Below are positions 45,676 through 54,464 of a stretch of DNA of 64,000 nt, piece after piece. Where the stretch lies: NCBI GenBank assembly GCA_030632885.1, contig DAOVTW010000008.1, forward strand, positions 11,975 through 75,974, given 5' to 3'. The translations under genes and the position numbers were made by a program. The notes below the pieces were generated by a model. It was not told the DNA's origin. It did no database searches and saw nothing but the letters and a program-made list of their open reading frames with translations. Source of the DNA: JAIOSM01 sp023143455 (GTDB taxonomy: Bacteria > Desulfobacterota > Desulfobacteria > Desulfobacterales > Desulfobacteraceae). The first letter of the stretch is position 1. Each line of letters opens with the position of its first letter.

Positions 45676-47064
45676 CTATTCTATAGGTTTCAATCCAAGG
45701 GCACCATAAAGCTTGATCTGGTTTTTAATGATAGTTGCCCGTTCACCAACCAATTGTCTTTCAAGCCTTTCAATACTACTCCAGGCAATTAAATAAGGTA
45801 AATAACTGCTTTGGCCGTTCTGGTATTGTATGCTTGCATCTTTTAAAGTCAGTCTTGTAAGCTCAAGTTCTTCATCTAGTAATTTGACATAGTCACTCTG
45901 TTTTTGAATGCTGACAAGGCTATCCTCTACCTCAAAAATAGCCGTGGCAATAGTTTTTGCATAAAGGTTTAATTGTTCTTCAGCAACAGCTCTGGCTCGT
46001 TTTACCTCTGCTCTTCGAAAGCCTCCGTCAAAAATCGGTCCTGCAATGCTTGCCGCAAGTGTTGCAACCCAGTTGTGAAACATGAGATCAAGCTCGCCAT
46101 TTGAAAACAGAGCCTGGGCAGAAAGTTTAAAGGAGGGCAGAAGATCAGCTCTTGCAGCTGCAACTTCCCACTTAGATGAAAACAACCGCATCTTTGCAGC
46201 CTGAATATCTGGTCGGTTTTTCAGAAGATCAGATGGAATGCCAGTGCTTGGAAGAGGTACAGGTTCCGGAAGTGTTTTTGTATTCATCTCAATAACAGCT
46301 ATAGTGGTTTTCCCAGATAAAAACGCCAGGTTGTTTAATAAAAGTCGTTCCTGCATTTCAAGTAATGGAACCTGAGAACTTGCCTCTGCCAAAGCTTCTC
46401 GTTGTTGAGATACATCAAGCGCATTTGCCTTTCCATTTACAAATCTTAATGTTTGCAGTTTTAACAGAGTTTTATTGATTTTGATCTGATTGTTTAATAT
46501 GCTTTTTTTGTTTCGGGCAGCAACGATATCAATCCAGATTTCAGCAATTTGTGTTGCAAGCGTAAGGGTGGATTCTCTTAAATCCTGTTCAATAGATAGT
46601 AGGGTTGAGACCTGAGCTTGTTTTCTATCACTTGCTTCGCCCCAGACATCAGCAGTATAGGAGCTTGTCAAATAGCTATCCCAGGAATGGCTGTAATCAT
46701 GGGTGGAGTCGCTACTGCTATCGTTTTTGACCTCAGTTCTTTTTTTCTGCCCTCCAAAGGAGAACCCAAGATCAGGGAAAAAAGAGGCGTTTTCTTTTTC
46801 AACCCTGGCTCTTGCCTGGTTTAATTTTGTTTTAAGGGTTTTTAAATCAAAATTGTTATCCAAAGCATCTTTGATTAACGCATTGAGCTCAATACTGTCA
46901 AAGGAAAGCCACCAGTTTTCAATGGTTTTGCTACCACCTATATCAATAGAAAAATTTTCTGGAATTGTTAATGGAAGCGTTGTCTCAGGATGCGGTTCAA
47001 GGGTTTTACAGCCAGAAAAAAGCATCATGCTTAACAACAGAATTCCAAAAACAAATTTGTTCAT
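45676..47064 (-). CDS. TolC/NodT-family outer-membrane efflux lipoprotein
   Basis: The 462-residue protein has a lipoprotein signal with LFSGC (Cys 19). The two OEP repeats are visible (NFDLKTLKTKLNQARARV, RPDIQAAKMRLFSSKWEVAAARADLLPSFKL). This is the outer-membrane duct of the pump. It is the first gene of the leftward operon outer-membrane factor - adaptor - RND, with 31 bases before the adaptor gene. Confidence 0.92.
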   Translation of the reverse strand: MNKFVFGILLLSMMLFSGCKTLEPHPETTLPLTIPENFSIDIGGSKTIENWWLSFDSIELNALIKDALDNNFDLKTLKTKLNQARARVEKENASFFPDLGFSFGGQKKRTEVKNDSSSDSTHDYSHSWDSYLTSSYTADVWGEASDRKQAQVSTLLSIEQDLRESTLTLATQIAEIWIDIVAARNKKSILNNQIKINKTLLKLQTLRFVNGKANALDVSQQREALAEASSQVPLLEMQERLLLNNLAFLSGKTTIAVIEMNTKTLPEPVPLPSTGIPSDLLKNRPDIQAAKMRLFSSKWEVAAARADLLPSFKLSAQALFSNGELDLMFHNWVATLAASIAGPIFDGGFRRAEVKRARAVAEEQLNLYAKTIATAIFEVEDSLVSIQKQSDYVKLLDEELELTRLTLKDASIQYQNGQSSYLPYLIAWSSIERLERQLVGERATIIKNQIKLYGALGLKPIE

Positions 47065-47300
47065 TCATTTTTCCTTGTGTTAAAAAACTTAAATTAATGC
47101 AAAAAAACTTATAAAGCAATACAGATTTAAAGCTTTTATTGATTTGACGTTATACGAGGCTTAATAGTTTACAACAATCTGAGATAATGCATTTATTATC
47201 ATTGATTTTTTATTTTGTTTGAGTCGGAATCATGAATTCTTTCTTGTTGGGTTTTTGCTGAAAGTTTTTTGAGTTTCTTTTTCAATCATGTTATAAACAA

Positions 47301-48131
47301 TTATTTAGAGCCAAGGTCTAAATAATATTTACCTTCTATAGTTTTTCCACGTTTAATACATCCATTACCATAAATTGTGCATTTTTCTTTGAATGTTTTT
47401 ATTGTGGCGTTCTGTTGGTTTTTTGTGAGCTTGTTGGCTTTCAGGAGTTTTTGAAGCGATTTGATTCTGTATTTATCAAGGGAATGGTTGGCTGAAAGCT
47501 GATCATCATGCCCACCTTTTTTGATTGTACAGGGTTTATTAATTAAGAAGATGGGCATAGTTGCACTAATGCGAAGCCAGAGATCGTAGTCTTCGCATGC
47601 TGGTAAGTTTTCATCAAAAAGACCTGCGATTTCAAAAAGCTCTTTTTTGATCATCACAGCAGAAGGACTTACAAGGCATAAATTAAGGGATGGCTCAAAA
47701 ATCATACCAGATAGTTTTTTGTGTTTGTGTTTTGGATTAATTTTTTTTCCGTTCCTGATCCATACTTCTTCTGTCTGGCAAATCATAGCTTCAGTGTTGT
47801 TTTGAAAGAAATCGACCTGGATTGAAATTTTGTCTTTTGTCCATAAATCGTCAGAATCTAGAAATGCTGTAAATCGACCCGTGCTTTTTTTTATTCCAAG
47901 GTTTCTGGCAGCGCTTACTCCCTTGTTTTCTTGTTTTATATAGGTTATTCTGTCTAAATAAGGGACGAGCTTTTTCGCTGTATCATCTGTGGAGCCGTCG
48001 TCAATAACAATTGTTTCAATATTTAGGTAATTTTGGTTTAAAATTGATTCAACAGCTTCACAAATTATCCATCCTCGGTTGAAGGTTGGAATTATTGCAC
48101 TGACAAGGGGGTTTTTGGAGTTGGTTTTCAT
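47301..48131 (-). CDS. Family 2 glycosyltransferase
   Basis: The 276-residue protein has the GT-A start VSAIIPTFNRGWIICEAVESIL, IVIDDGSTDDT, GVSAARNLGI and FLDSDDLW (the DxD-like metal site), then ACEDYDLWLRI, the acceptor-region ED motif. It transfers a sugar from a nucleotide donor, probably to a surface polysaccharide; the substrate cannot be told. It stands alone, flanked by 236 and 147 bases of non-coding DNA in which I see no other gene. Confidence 0.9.
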   Translation of the reverse strand: MKTNSKNPLVSAIIPTFNRGWIICEAVESILNQNYLNIETIVIDDGSTDDTAKKLVPYLDRITYIKQENKGVSAARNLGIKKSTGRFTAFLDSDDLWTKDKISIQVDFFQNNTEAMICQTEEVWIRNGKKINPKHKHKKLSGMIFEPSLNLCLVSPSAVMIKKELFEIAGLFDENLPACEDYDLWLRISATMPIFLINKPCTIKKGGHDDQLSANHSLDKYRIKSLQKLLKANKLTKNQQNATIKTFKEKCTIYGNGCIKRGKTIEGKYYLDLGSK

Positions 48132-48278
48132 GGTGAAACCATAGCATTTTCAAGCTGTCTTGGCAATTGCGAAATTTTATTTTAAAGACGGTTTCTTTTT
48201 CTTGACTTCTATATTTGAATAACATAAATAGGGCTTGAATTGTGAAGAGTAATTTTATTTTGGGTAAACGAGGATAGT

Positions 48279-48500
48279 ATGGGAAAATTAAAGTTAAAAG
48301 AACATCTGATTAATAGAGATTGGTGTAAAGGGTGTGGCATTTGTGTCCATTTTTGTCCGAAGCAGGTTTTAGAGCTTGACGATAAAGAGAAAGTTATTGC
48401 AGTAAGGAAAGAAGATTGTATCCGCTGTAAGCTTTGTGAGCTAAGGTGCCCTGATTTGGCAATAGAAATTATAACCCAGAAGGAAGATGAAGATGAATAA
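48279..48500 (+). CDS. korD: 2-oxoacid:ferredoxin oxidoreductase, ferredoxin (delta) subunit
   Basis: The 73-residue protein holds two 4Fe-4S motifs, CKGCGICVHFCP and CIRCKLCELRCP, and starts KEHLINRDWCKGC as in KorD/VorD subunits. It carries electrons from the TPP site to ferredoxin. GAGG precedes the ATG. Its last bases overlap the alpha-subunit start region. Confidence 0.92.
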   Translation: MGKLKLKEHLINRDWCKGCGICVHFCPKQVLELDDKEKVIAVRKEDCIRCKLCELRCPDLAIEIITQKEDEDE

Positions 48501-49641
48501 TAAAATCAAATTTGTTCAGGGGAATGAAGCTTGCGTAGAGGGGGCACTATATGCTGGCGTTGATTTCTTTGCCGGTTATCCAATCACTCCTTCCACTGAA
48601 ATAGCTGAACTTCTCTCAAAAGAACTTCCCAAAAGAAAAGGTAAGTTTATTCAGATGGAGGATGAAATAGCTTCAATGGCTGCGATTATTGGTGCTTCAT
48701 TGACAGGTAACAAAGTCATGACCGCCACAAGCGGACCAGGATTTTCGTTAAAACAGGAGGCTTTAGGTTATGCCTGCATGGCTGAAATACCATGTGTTAT
48801 TGTTAATGTACAAAGAGGAGGCCCTTCAACAGGGAATCCAACCCATGTAAGTCAAGGAGATGTTAATCAGGCAAGGTGGGGAACGCATGGAGATCATTCA
48901 ATTATCGCATTGACCGCATCTAATCATCAGGATGTATTTGAAATGACTGTTGAGGCTTTTAATTTAGCGGAAACTTATAGAACTCCCGTGATTCTTCTTT
49001 TTGATGAAGTAATCGGTCATATGAGAGAGAAGATTCAAATTCCTGAAGAGGGCGAATTGCCAGTGGTTCAAAGGCTCAGAACTTTTGTACAAAAGGGTGT
49101 TGATTATCATCCATATCTTCCCAGAGAAGATGGAAGACTTCCCATGTCAGACTTTGGCAGTGAACACAGATATAATGTTACCGGTCTTTTCCATGATATG
49201 TGGGGGTTCCCTTCAAATAATCCTAAAGTTGTAAGAGAGCTGCTTCACCATTTGGTGGATAAGATAGAAAATAATGTGGATCAGATTACCAGACATAAAG
49301 AATACTGGCTTGATGATGCTGAATATATTCTTGTTTCATATGGATCTTCTGCAAGATCTGCTATCCATCTTGCAAAAAATAGAAGGGAAAGAGGAAATAA
49401 AATTGGAGTGTTAGAGCTTCAGACAATCTGGCCATTTCCCAAAGAGCTTATCAGGGAGAAATGTGCAGGAGCGCGGGCTGTTATTGTTGTTGAAATGAAT
49501 ATGGGACAAGTGCTGCAACAAGTTAAGTGTGCAGTTGATGACCCTGCAAGTGTTTTTCTTGCGAACAGGATTGATGGAGAACTTATAACACCAACAAATA
49601 TTAAGACGCTCCTTAGAGTGATCCAGGGGAAAGGGGTGTAA
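48493..49641 (+). CDS. korA: 2-oxoglutarate:ferredoxin oxidoreductase, alpha subunit
   Basis: The protein has about 382 residues: FVQGNEACVEGALYAGVDFFAGYPITPSTEIAE, EDEIASMAAIIGAS, SGPGFSLKQEALGYA, and the 2-oxoacid-binding VQRGGPSTGNPT, typical of KorA. ATG 48493 is preferred because AGGAAG lies 7-12 bases upstream; ATG 48487 would add two residues. In sulfate reducers this enzyme carboxylates succinyl-CoA or decarboxylates 2-oxoglutarate in the oxidative or reductive TCA cycle. The 2-oxoglutarate specificity is a family inference. Confidence 0.93.
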   Translation: MNNKIKFVQGNEACVEGALYAGVDFFAGYPITPSTEIAELLSKELPKRKGKFIQMEDEIASMAAIIGASLTGNKVMTATSGPGFSLKQEALGYACMAEIPCVIVNVQRGGPSTGNPTHVSQGDVNQARWGTHGDHSIIALTASNHQDVFEMTVEAFNLAETYRTPVILLFDEVIGHMREKIQIPEEGELPVVQRLRTFVQKGVDYHPYLPREDGRLPMSDFGSEHRYNVTGLFHDMWGFPSNNPKVVRELLHHLVDKIENNVDQITRHKEYWLDDAEYILVSYGSSARSAIHLAKNRRERGNKIGVLELQTIWPFPKELIREKCAGARAVIVVEMNMGQVLQQVKCAVDDPASVFLANRIDGELITPTNIKTLLRVIQGKGV

Positions 49642-49642
49642 A

Positions 49643-50467
49643 ATGGCAAACAAAAAATATAATGTTAAAAACTATTTAAGAGAAAGATTTTTCCCGCATA
49701 TTTGGTGTCCCGGGTGTGGTCACGGCATAGTACTTGGTTCACTATTAAGAGCTGTTGAAGAGCTTGAACTTGACCCTACAAATACGGTTATGACATCTGG
49801 TATTGGCTGTTCAGCAAGAATTTCAGGATATGTTAATTTTCATTCTTTGCATACAATACATGGAAGAGCGCTTGCTTTTGCAACCGGGGTGAAACTTGCC
49901 AAGCCTAAATTAAATTTGATTGTACCTATGGGTGATGGCGATGCTCTTGCTATTGGAGGTAACCATTTTATTCATGCAGCCAGGAGGAATATTGATATAA
50001 CTGCAATTGTCATGAATAATAAAATATACGGTATGACAGGAGGGCAGTTTTCGCCCTTGACCGGGTATGGTCAAAAAGCGACAACAGCACCTTATTCTAC
50101 AATTGATAATGAGTTTGATGTTGTCAAACTTTCAAAAGCTGCAGGAGCCAGCTTTGTGGCAAGATCAACAACATTTCATGCCACAGAAAGTATTGATTTT
50201 ATTAAGAGAGCTATCAGTCATAAAGGCTTTTCTGTTGTGGAAATCTTTTCACAATGCCCAACTCATTATGGCAGAAAAAATAAAAAGGGGGATGCTGCCA
50301 ATATGATGGAGAATTATAAAAATAGTACTGTTCCAATTGGTTCTAAAAAACTTGAAAAAGATCCTTCTTTAATAGAAAGGGGAGTTTTTGTGGATAATGA
50401 TCAAGCTCCTGAATACTGTGATGAATATGAGAAAATTATCCAGGTTGCTTCGAAAGGTAGGGCATAA
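49643..50467 (+). CDS. korB: 2-oxoglutarate:ferredoxin oxidoreductase, beta subunit
   Basis: The 274-residue TPP-binding subunit has CPGCGHGIVLGSLLRA (the cluster/TPP region), SGIGCSARISGYV, HGRALAFATGVKLA and the TPP motif GDGDALAIGGNHFIHAARRNIDIT...NNKIYGMTGGQ. It follows korA by 1 base and shares a base with the korC start (TAATG). Confidence 0.94.
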   Translation: MANKKYNVKNYLRERFFPHIWCPGCGHGIVLGSLLRAVEELELDPTNTVMTSGIGCSARISGYVNFHSLHTIHGRALAFATGVKLAKPKLNLIVPMGDGDALAIGGNHFIHAARRNIDITAIVMNNKIYGMTGGQFSPLTGYGQKATTAPYSTIDNEFDVVKLSKAAGASFVARSTTFHATESIDFIKRAISHKGFSVVEIFSQCPTHYGRKNKKGDAANMMENYKNSTVPIGSKKLEKDPSLIERGVFVDNDQAPEYCDEYEKIIQVASKGRA

Positions 50468-51012
50468 TGGAAAGATCAAGAATAGTACTTTCAGGCTCAG
50501 GTGGTCAGGGAGTTATCACTGCGGCAATAATTTTATCAGAAGCAGCAGTGATTTATGAAAACATGAATGCAACTCAGTCTCAGACCTATGGGGCTGCTGC
50601 TAGAGGCGGAGCTACCAGAAGTGATATTATACTTTCCGATTCAGAAATCAATTTCCCAAAAGTGATTCAGCCTAACATACTGGTATGCCTTACCCAGGAA
50701 GCATATGATAGTTTTTCTGAGATTATTAGACCTGGCGGAATTCTTTTAGTTGATTCAAAATACGTTGAAACAAAACGAAAAGTTGATGCCAAGCACATAT
50801 CTCTTCCAATGTATGCAAAGGTAATGGAAGAGATAGGAAAACCAATTGTTTTTAATATCTGCATGCTTGGAGCGTTGATAGGTGTTTCAGATATTTTGAA
50901 ACCTGAGTCTGTTATGAAGGTTCTAAAAACAAAGATCCCAAAAGATTTTTTAGAAATGAATCAAAAAGCCCTTGATTTAGGTCTTAAAATGGGAAAAGAC
51001 AGCATTGCTTAA
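50467..51012 (+). CDS. korC: 2-oxoglutarate:ferredoxin oxidoreductase, gamma subunit
   Basis: The 181 residues show the POR gamma fold: LSGSGGQGVITAAIILSEAA, QSQTYGAAARGGATRSDII and PNILVCLTQEAYD. It completes the KorDABC complex. The stop is followed by a strong hairpin terminator. Confidence 0.93.
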   Translation: MERSRIVLSGSGGQGVITAAIILSEAAVIYENMNATQSQTYGAAARGGATRSDIILSDSEINFPKVIQPNILVCLTQEAYDSFSEIIRPGGILLVDSKYVETKRKVDAKHISLPMYAKVMEEIGKPIVFNICMLGALIGVSDILKPESVMKVLKTKIPKDFLEMNQKALDLGLKMGKDSIA

Positions 51013-51033
51013 TTGTTGCTTAATTTAAAAAGA

Positions 51034-51315
51034 TTATCCTTCCCCCGGCTTAGATTTTTCCTGGGGGAAGATTTTTTCAATGGGCATGCCCTTGATTTTT
51101 TTTAAACAATCCTTGACAGCCTCTTGTTCATTTTCTCCTATACCCTGCTTTTCTGGCAATGCAATAATATTGATTATATTTGGTACTGCAATAAACTTCG
51201 CGGCAAGTTGCCCCTGTATGGATTGATGGACATCAATATATAGCATTCTTCCATTTCTGATTAAATTAAATCGTGACACTTTGGTAAAGATATCGTCTTT
51301 ATGAAGATCAAGCAT
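51034..51315 (-). CDS. Small protein of unknown function
   Basis: The 93-residue protein begins MLDLHKDDIFTKVSRFNLIRNGRML and ends with the charged PQEKSKPGEG. AAGGAG precedes ATG 51315. I recognise no domain. The C-terminus is encoded by one arm of the korC terminator hairpin. It follows the acyltransferase-hydrolase gene by 22 bases on the same strand and is probably cotranscribed. Confidence 0.6.
   Translation of the reverse strand: MLDLHKDDIFTKVSRFNLIRNGRMLYIDVHQSIQGQLAAKFIAVPNIINIIALPEKQGIGENEQEAVKDCLKKIKGMPIEKIFPQEKSKPGEG
51036..51077 (+). terminator. Terminator after korC (overlaps the end of the convergent gene)
   Basis: ATCCTTCCCCC (51036-51046) pairs with GGGGGAAGAT (51063-51072) with one bulge, followed by TTTTTT. 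The same hairpin encodes the last codons of the 93-residue gene and could stop transcription from both sides. Confidence 0.8.
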
Positions 51316-51337
51316 TTTTGTGATTTCTCCTTTTTAG

Positions 51338-53509
51338 TTATTCTTGTTGAATGATATGTGAAATAAAACTTTCAATGTTTTCATATATCCTGCGGGCTCC
51401 TTTGCCAAGTAAAATTCCATGTTTTTCATAATCAAAGAGAAAATACTCTTTTTGAACAGAAGCAATGTTATTAAAAAGTTTATATGTGCCATCAGAATCA
51501 ACAACTGGGTCATTTCTTGATTGAACTACAAGAACAGGAAGTTTTACATTTTTAAGCTCGGGTTCTAAACTTTCTGTAAGCCTCTTAAGTTCTCTTATTC
51601 CGGCGACAGGGTTTCTTCCATAATTGATGTGGGGGTTTTCAGGGTCATTATCAACAAACTCTTTTGTAATTGTTGTAAAATGAGCCTTTTTCATCATACT
51701 ATTAAAAATGCTTAATGCAGGCGCAAAAGAAGAACCAATATCTTTTAATTTCATGGGCGGAGAAACCGCAAAAGCACCGCTGATATCATGCGTACGTGTA
51801 CAGAGTTCCAAGGCAAGAGCGGCTCCGGTTGAGAACCCTCCAACAAATAGTTTTTTGCATGTATGTTTTAAAATAACATAGCCCTCTTCAACTGATTCTA
51901 TCCATTCGAGATATGTCGTTGTTGATAAATCTTCAGGTGCTGTGCCATGTCCTTTCAGTCTTGGTGCATATACTGTGAACGATTTTTCATGAAGATATTG
52001 TGTAAATTCTTTCATCTCTTCGGGGGCAGCCATATAGCCGTGTATCAATAAAATTCCTGCTCGTTCATTTTCAGATTTTAAAAAGATCGGGGCACCAATT
52101 TTCTTTTCTTTAGATTCACCTTCGATATAGTATTGCTTATAGTCTTTAAAATAATCGGTTTTTGTTTTTTCAACAAGATCCTTTTTGATTTGTTTATGGA
52201 CTTCAGTTGGAGTCATTTCAGTAATTCTTTTAATAGATTCTACAACTTCCTTTATTGGTTCTATTTCGTTGGCCATAACATATATGGGGTTTTCAATTCT
52301 CACATTATGAAAGTACTGAGCATCATCTATTCTATAGCTGTGTATATGTATTTTATCTTTTTCAGATGTGATAACCTTAGTGTCAATGGCAGCTTTAAGG
52401 AAATGCTCTATCTTTTTATATCTATCACCTGTTAACAAAGATATCTGATTTTGATAAAGGTTTTCATGGAAAAAAATGTTTGTTTTGGGAATAAGCCGTG
52501 TTATAGCAAGGGAAAGCCTGCATTTTAATGTGTATATATCTTCGTCTTTCAAATCTTTGGGAAGGTATCTGAGTATCCCTGCAAGTATATGGTCATAGTT
52601 GATTGTGGTCATTGTGTATATTGATGTTAAGACCTGATTCATGATTTGGTCTGATAGCTCTTTTATGGCAGGTCTTGAGTATATATTTTTGTCAAAATCT
52701 ATTTTTCTTTCTGAGCTAAGGTCGCTTTCAACCAATGAGTTATGAAGATATTTATTTATAATAATTGGTTTACCAAACCTGATATCAATATCAACTCCTG
52801 AAAAGATCATGGAGCCTTCTGTCTTAAGCTCATCCATGGTTCTTGCAGAAGGATTATCTATAAGCTTTTGAGCGACCTTGCTAAGTAAATTTTCTTTTGC
52901 CAGAATAGGGTAATACGTTATATTTACAGGAACAATATATGTTTGTATTCCAAGCACTTTGACAGGATCTTCGATCTCAAAATAGCTAATCAGTCTTTCA
53001 TATTCTGATTTATTCTTGCTTTGCATTCTTCGAATGCGTTCTCTATAAAATTCACAACGTAGAGCTATAGTTGCTGCACCTGTATGGGGTTTAACAATAT
53101 TATCATCTGTTTGTATTCCAAAATTGCCTTGGATGAAAACTTTTTTATTTTTTACCATCATGCCTTCAGGAAAAACAATCCATTCATTATCACCGGCGAT
53201 CAGATTTTTTGTTATCAAATAATTTTTGTGTGGGTCTTCTGTTGATACTGCACCTAAATTTTCTAAAAAAGATTTTAAAAGATCTCCCTGAAAAAGTTCT
53301 GCATCTGCAAGGGACCACACTGGTTTTTTAGTTATTCCGTGTAGATAGTATGGAAGTAAAATGGTTTCAAGTCTTGTGAAATGGTTTGCTGTAAATATAA
53401 CAGAACCATCAGGAATGTTTTCTTCTCCATGGACACGAACCTTTGCTTTGGAAAAAGGTGCAAGCGTTTTCAAGGCATACGATGACATGTAAATGGCAAA
53501 ACGGTTCAT
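51338..53509 (-). CDS. Acyltransferase (LPLAT-like) fused to an alpha/beta hydrolase
   Basis: The protein has 723 residues. Residues ~1-260 are a PlsC-like acyltransferase with IFTANHFTRLET (an HX4E rather than HX4D) and VFPEGMMV (where relatives have EGTR). A helical middle domain (about 290-470) has no recognised motif. Residues ~488-720 are an alpha/beta hydrolase: ILLIHGYMAAPEEM (oxyanion), nucleophile serine in GFSTG, VVQSRNDPVVD and the His in YEKHGILL. Both halves could act on lipids, so acyl transfer and hydrolysis may be linked. It heads a leftward pair with the 93-residue gene. Confidence 0.83.
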   Translation of the reverse strand: MNRFAIYMSSYALKTLAPFSKAKVRVHGEENIPDGSVIFTANHFTRLETILLPYYLHGITKKPVWSLADAELFQGDLLKSFLENLGAVSTEDPHKNYLITKNLIAGDNEWIVFPEGMMVKNKKVFIQGNFGIQTDDNIVKPHTGAATIALRCEFYRERIRRMQSKNKSEYERLISYFEIEDPVKVLGIQTYIVPVNITYYPILAKENLLSKVAQKLIDNPSARTMDELKTEGSMIFSGVDIDIRFGKPIIINKYLHNSLVESDLSSERKIDFDKNIYSRPAIKELSDQIMNQVLTSIYTMTTINYDHILAGILRYLPKDLKDEDIYTLKCRLSLAITRLIPKTNIFFHENLYQNQISLLTGDRYKKIEHFLKAAIDTKVITSEKDKIHIHSYRIDDAQYFHNVRIENPIYVMANEIEPIKEVVESIKRITEMTPTEVHKQIKKDLVEKTKTDYFKDYKQYYIEGESKEKKIGAPIFLKSENERAGILLIHGYMAAPEEMKEFTQYLHEKSFTVYAPRLKGHGTAPEDLSTTTYLEWIESVEEGYVILKHTCKKLFVGGFSTGAALALELCTRTHDISGAFAVSPPMKLKDIGSSFAPALSIFNSMMKKAHFTTITKEFVDNDPENPHINYGRNPVAGIRELKRLTESLEPELKNVKLPVLVVQSRNDPVVDSDGTYKLFNNIASVQKEYFLFDYEKHGILLGKGARRIYENIESFISHIIQQE

Positions 53510-53690
53510 GGGCTATAGTTTACAATTCATAGTTTACAATTAATTTGAAAGTAATCCTTTCCTCAAATTCTAATTTAATAGTTCCAAAAAATAATTATGA
53601 AGTCAAGGGGTTTTATACAAGAGGGTTTATATAAAGAAAAAGGGAAAAGGAAAGGGAGCAATTCAGACATGCTTTTTTCGGTTAGGTTGC

Positions 53691-53717
53691 CAAAAGGTTT
53701 AAACTAAACGGAAAAAG
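53691..53717 (+). repeat. Short dispersed repeat core (third copy)
   Basis: CAAAAGGTTTAAACTAAACGGAAAAAG matches the anchor of the inverted repeat copies at 36545-36571 (one base different) and 35105-35131 (reverse complement). Only the core is present here. In the 53510-53955 gap the rest is an AT-rich stretch, a promoter and inverted repeats described separately; no gene is seen. Confidence 0.6.
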
Positions 53718-53815
53718 CTTCTCTGGATCTCTCTATCTTCAGGACTATCTGTATATCAACAGAATTATATCCGGTGAAACTTAGAAAATATTTAATAAAA
53801 TCCGTTATTTATCTA

Positions 53816-53911
53816 TTGACACCCGCGATAACTTCGGGTAAATATAAGAATATTCCAAATAAAATTGGGACAAACTTCGGCTATATCGAATTTTATTCGG
53901 GGAATATATTC
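53816..53911 (+). promoter_or_regulatory. Promoter and large inverted repeat upstream of the Lrp gene
   Basis: TTGACA (53816-53821) with a 17-base spacer and TAAATA (53839-53844); the spacer holds CCCG...CGGG. Downstream, GAATATTCCAAATAAAATT (53848-53866) pairs with AATTTTATTCGGGGAATATATTC (53889-53911), with small interruptions. It could be a regulator site or a leader stem-loop. AACTTCGG occurs twice in this block (53830 and 53873). Confidence 0.45.
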
Positions 53912-53955
53912 TGAGGAGATAATGATTCAAGCAGTCAATGATTTGAGGAGTCAAT

Positions 53956-54417
53956 ATGGATAAGATAGACAAGCAAATTTTAAAGACTTTACAACAAGAT
54001 GGGCGCAAGAAAAATAACGAATTGGCAAAAGAGGCAGGTTTGGCGCCATCGTCAATGCTGGAGAGGGTAAAAAAGCTTGAGGAGAAAAAGATAATAACAA
54101 GGTATAGGGCTGTTATGGATCCTGTGAAATTGGGTTTTAATGCCCAGGGGTTTGTTTGTATCTCTCTTACAAGACATCAGGTTGACAATATCCAGAACCT
54201 TGAGAAAGAAATAAATGAAATCCCTAATGTTAGAGCTTGTTATCATGTAACAGGAAGGTTTGATTATCTTATACATCTTGTGGCAAAAAGTTTGGATGAT
54301 TTTGGAAATATAATTAAAGATAAAGTTGCAACTATACCCGGAATGGGAAAGATTGAAACTTTTTTTATATATTCTGAGGTGAAGCCCGATCAGGGGTGGC
54401 CCATAGATGCAGCTTAA
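53956..54417 (+). CDS. Lrp/AsnC-family transcriptional regulator
   Basis: The 153-residue protein has an N-terminal HTH (DKIDKQILKTLQQDGRKKNNELAKEAGLAPSSMLERVKKLEEKK) and a C-terminal RAM ligand domain (VRACYHVTGRFDYLIHLVAKSLDDF, IPGMGKIETFFIYSEVK). Lrp-family proteins respond to amino acids. GAGGAG precedes the ATG. It is 47 bases upstream of panB and the dehydrogenase operon, which makes local amino-acid control likely. Confidence 0.92.
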   Translation: MDKIDKQILKTLQQDGRKKNNELAKEAGLAPSSMLERVKKLEEKKIITRYRAVMDPVKLGFNAQGFVCISLTRHQVDNIQNLEKEINEIPNVRACYHVTGRFDYLIHLVAKSLDDFGNIIKDKVATIPGMGKIETFFIYSEVKPDQGWPIDAA

Positions 54418-54464
54418 AAAACAGGATAGGTTTGTAAACTATAATAAATTTCAGGAGAAATGAT

